Origin: Oscillospiraceae bacterium
GTDB taxonomy: Bacteria; Bacillota; Clostridia; Oscillospirales; Oscillospiraceae
DNA length: 32,089 bases
NCBI GenBank assembly: GCA_017518225.1
Contig: JAFWVV010000084.1
Coordinates: 1 to 32,089 of the forward strand
Reading direction: 5' to 3'
The stretch's first letter is position 1. Each line of letters starts with the position of its first letter. The translations under genes were made by a program, and so were the position numbers. Shown in pieces: positions 31,999 through 32,089 of this stretch. A model generated the notes under the pieces. It ran no database searches. It saw only the letters and a program-made list of their open reading frames with translations, and was not told the origin of the DNA.

Positions 31999-32089
31999 TG
32001 CGTAGATGTTGAAAAAATCGGCGAGGAAGTCCAAAACAAGCTGAAAAAGCGAGGAAATAGGCCGGGTTTTCCACCGCTTTTTTGCTAAC

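Noticed and set aside
31784..32074. Minus-strand 96-codon frame containing RRRRDLNPRAGFSRPTP
   Set aside because: This is the well-known false protein made by reading a serine tRNA antisense.

Overview
The window looks like a chromosomal segment of a GC-rich anaerobic Clostridia member (Bacillota). Support: a SpoIIP homologue and a SleB-type spore/cell-wall hydrolase, a PerR-like regulator beside a reverse rubrerythrin, a stand-alone short rubredoxin, and the Firmicute core cluster plsX-rnc-smc-ftsY with folate-dependent TrmFO. I cannot name the genus; an Oscillospirales-like gut organism would fit, by inference. No phage, insertion sequence, plasmid gene, CRISPR array or cas gene is visible.

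Layout. 1-301: five back-to-back stem-loops, then a promoter. 302-970: HAD phosphatase (+). 1094-2845: secreted LRR/Ig protein (-), whose likely promoter has a run of eight TA units between a perfect -35 and a perfect -10. 2930-3430: no gene, several hairpins. 3436-5021: SleB-like hydrolase and rsmG (-). 5199-7289: spoIIP, perR-like, rubrerythrin (+). 7580-10252: large cell-surface protein with a Pro/Thr/Glu-rich stalk and MBG-like domains (+). 10476-27331: an unbroken minus-strand run of housekeeping genes. In transcription order these are an RNA methyltransferase, dprA, topA, trmFO, plsX, rnc, a radical SAM gene, smc, ftsY, yhbY, a nadD-yqeK fusion, rsfS and leuS; rpsU follows behind its own promoter. 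27557-29882: a divergent plus-strand group (small acidic EF-hand-like protein, DUF805 membrane protein, short rubredoxin, MATE exporter). 29922-30549: an A-rich stretch ending in a strong terminator, possibly a small RNA or small-ORF locus. 30550-31554: membrane-anchored PI-PLC-like protein (-). 31823-31915: tRNA-Ser(GCT), followed by two strong palindromes.

How it fits together. The minus-strand cluster covers translation and RNA maturation (LeuRS, RsfS, YhbY, RNase III, TrmFO, SpoU-type methylase), chromosome handling (TopA, SMC, DprA), protein targeting (FtsY), lipid initiation (PlsX) and NAD synthesis (NadD). Spacing is tight, often with 4-bp overlaps. The PerR-like/rubrerythrin pair and the rubredoxin suggest peroxide defence. 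The surface-protein genes are the accessory part of the window and carry the most unusual regulatory features: the TA-repeat promoter, and a 10-bp-phased direct repeat upstream of the MBG protein.

Limits: all calls come from reading sequence and motifs. No database search or folding program was run.
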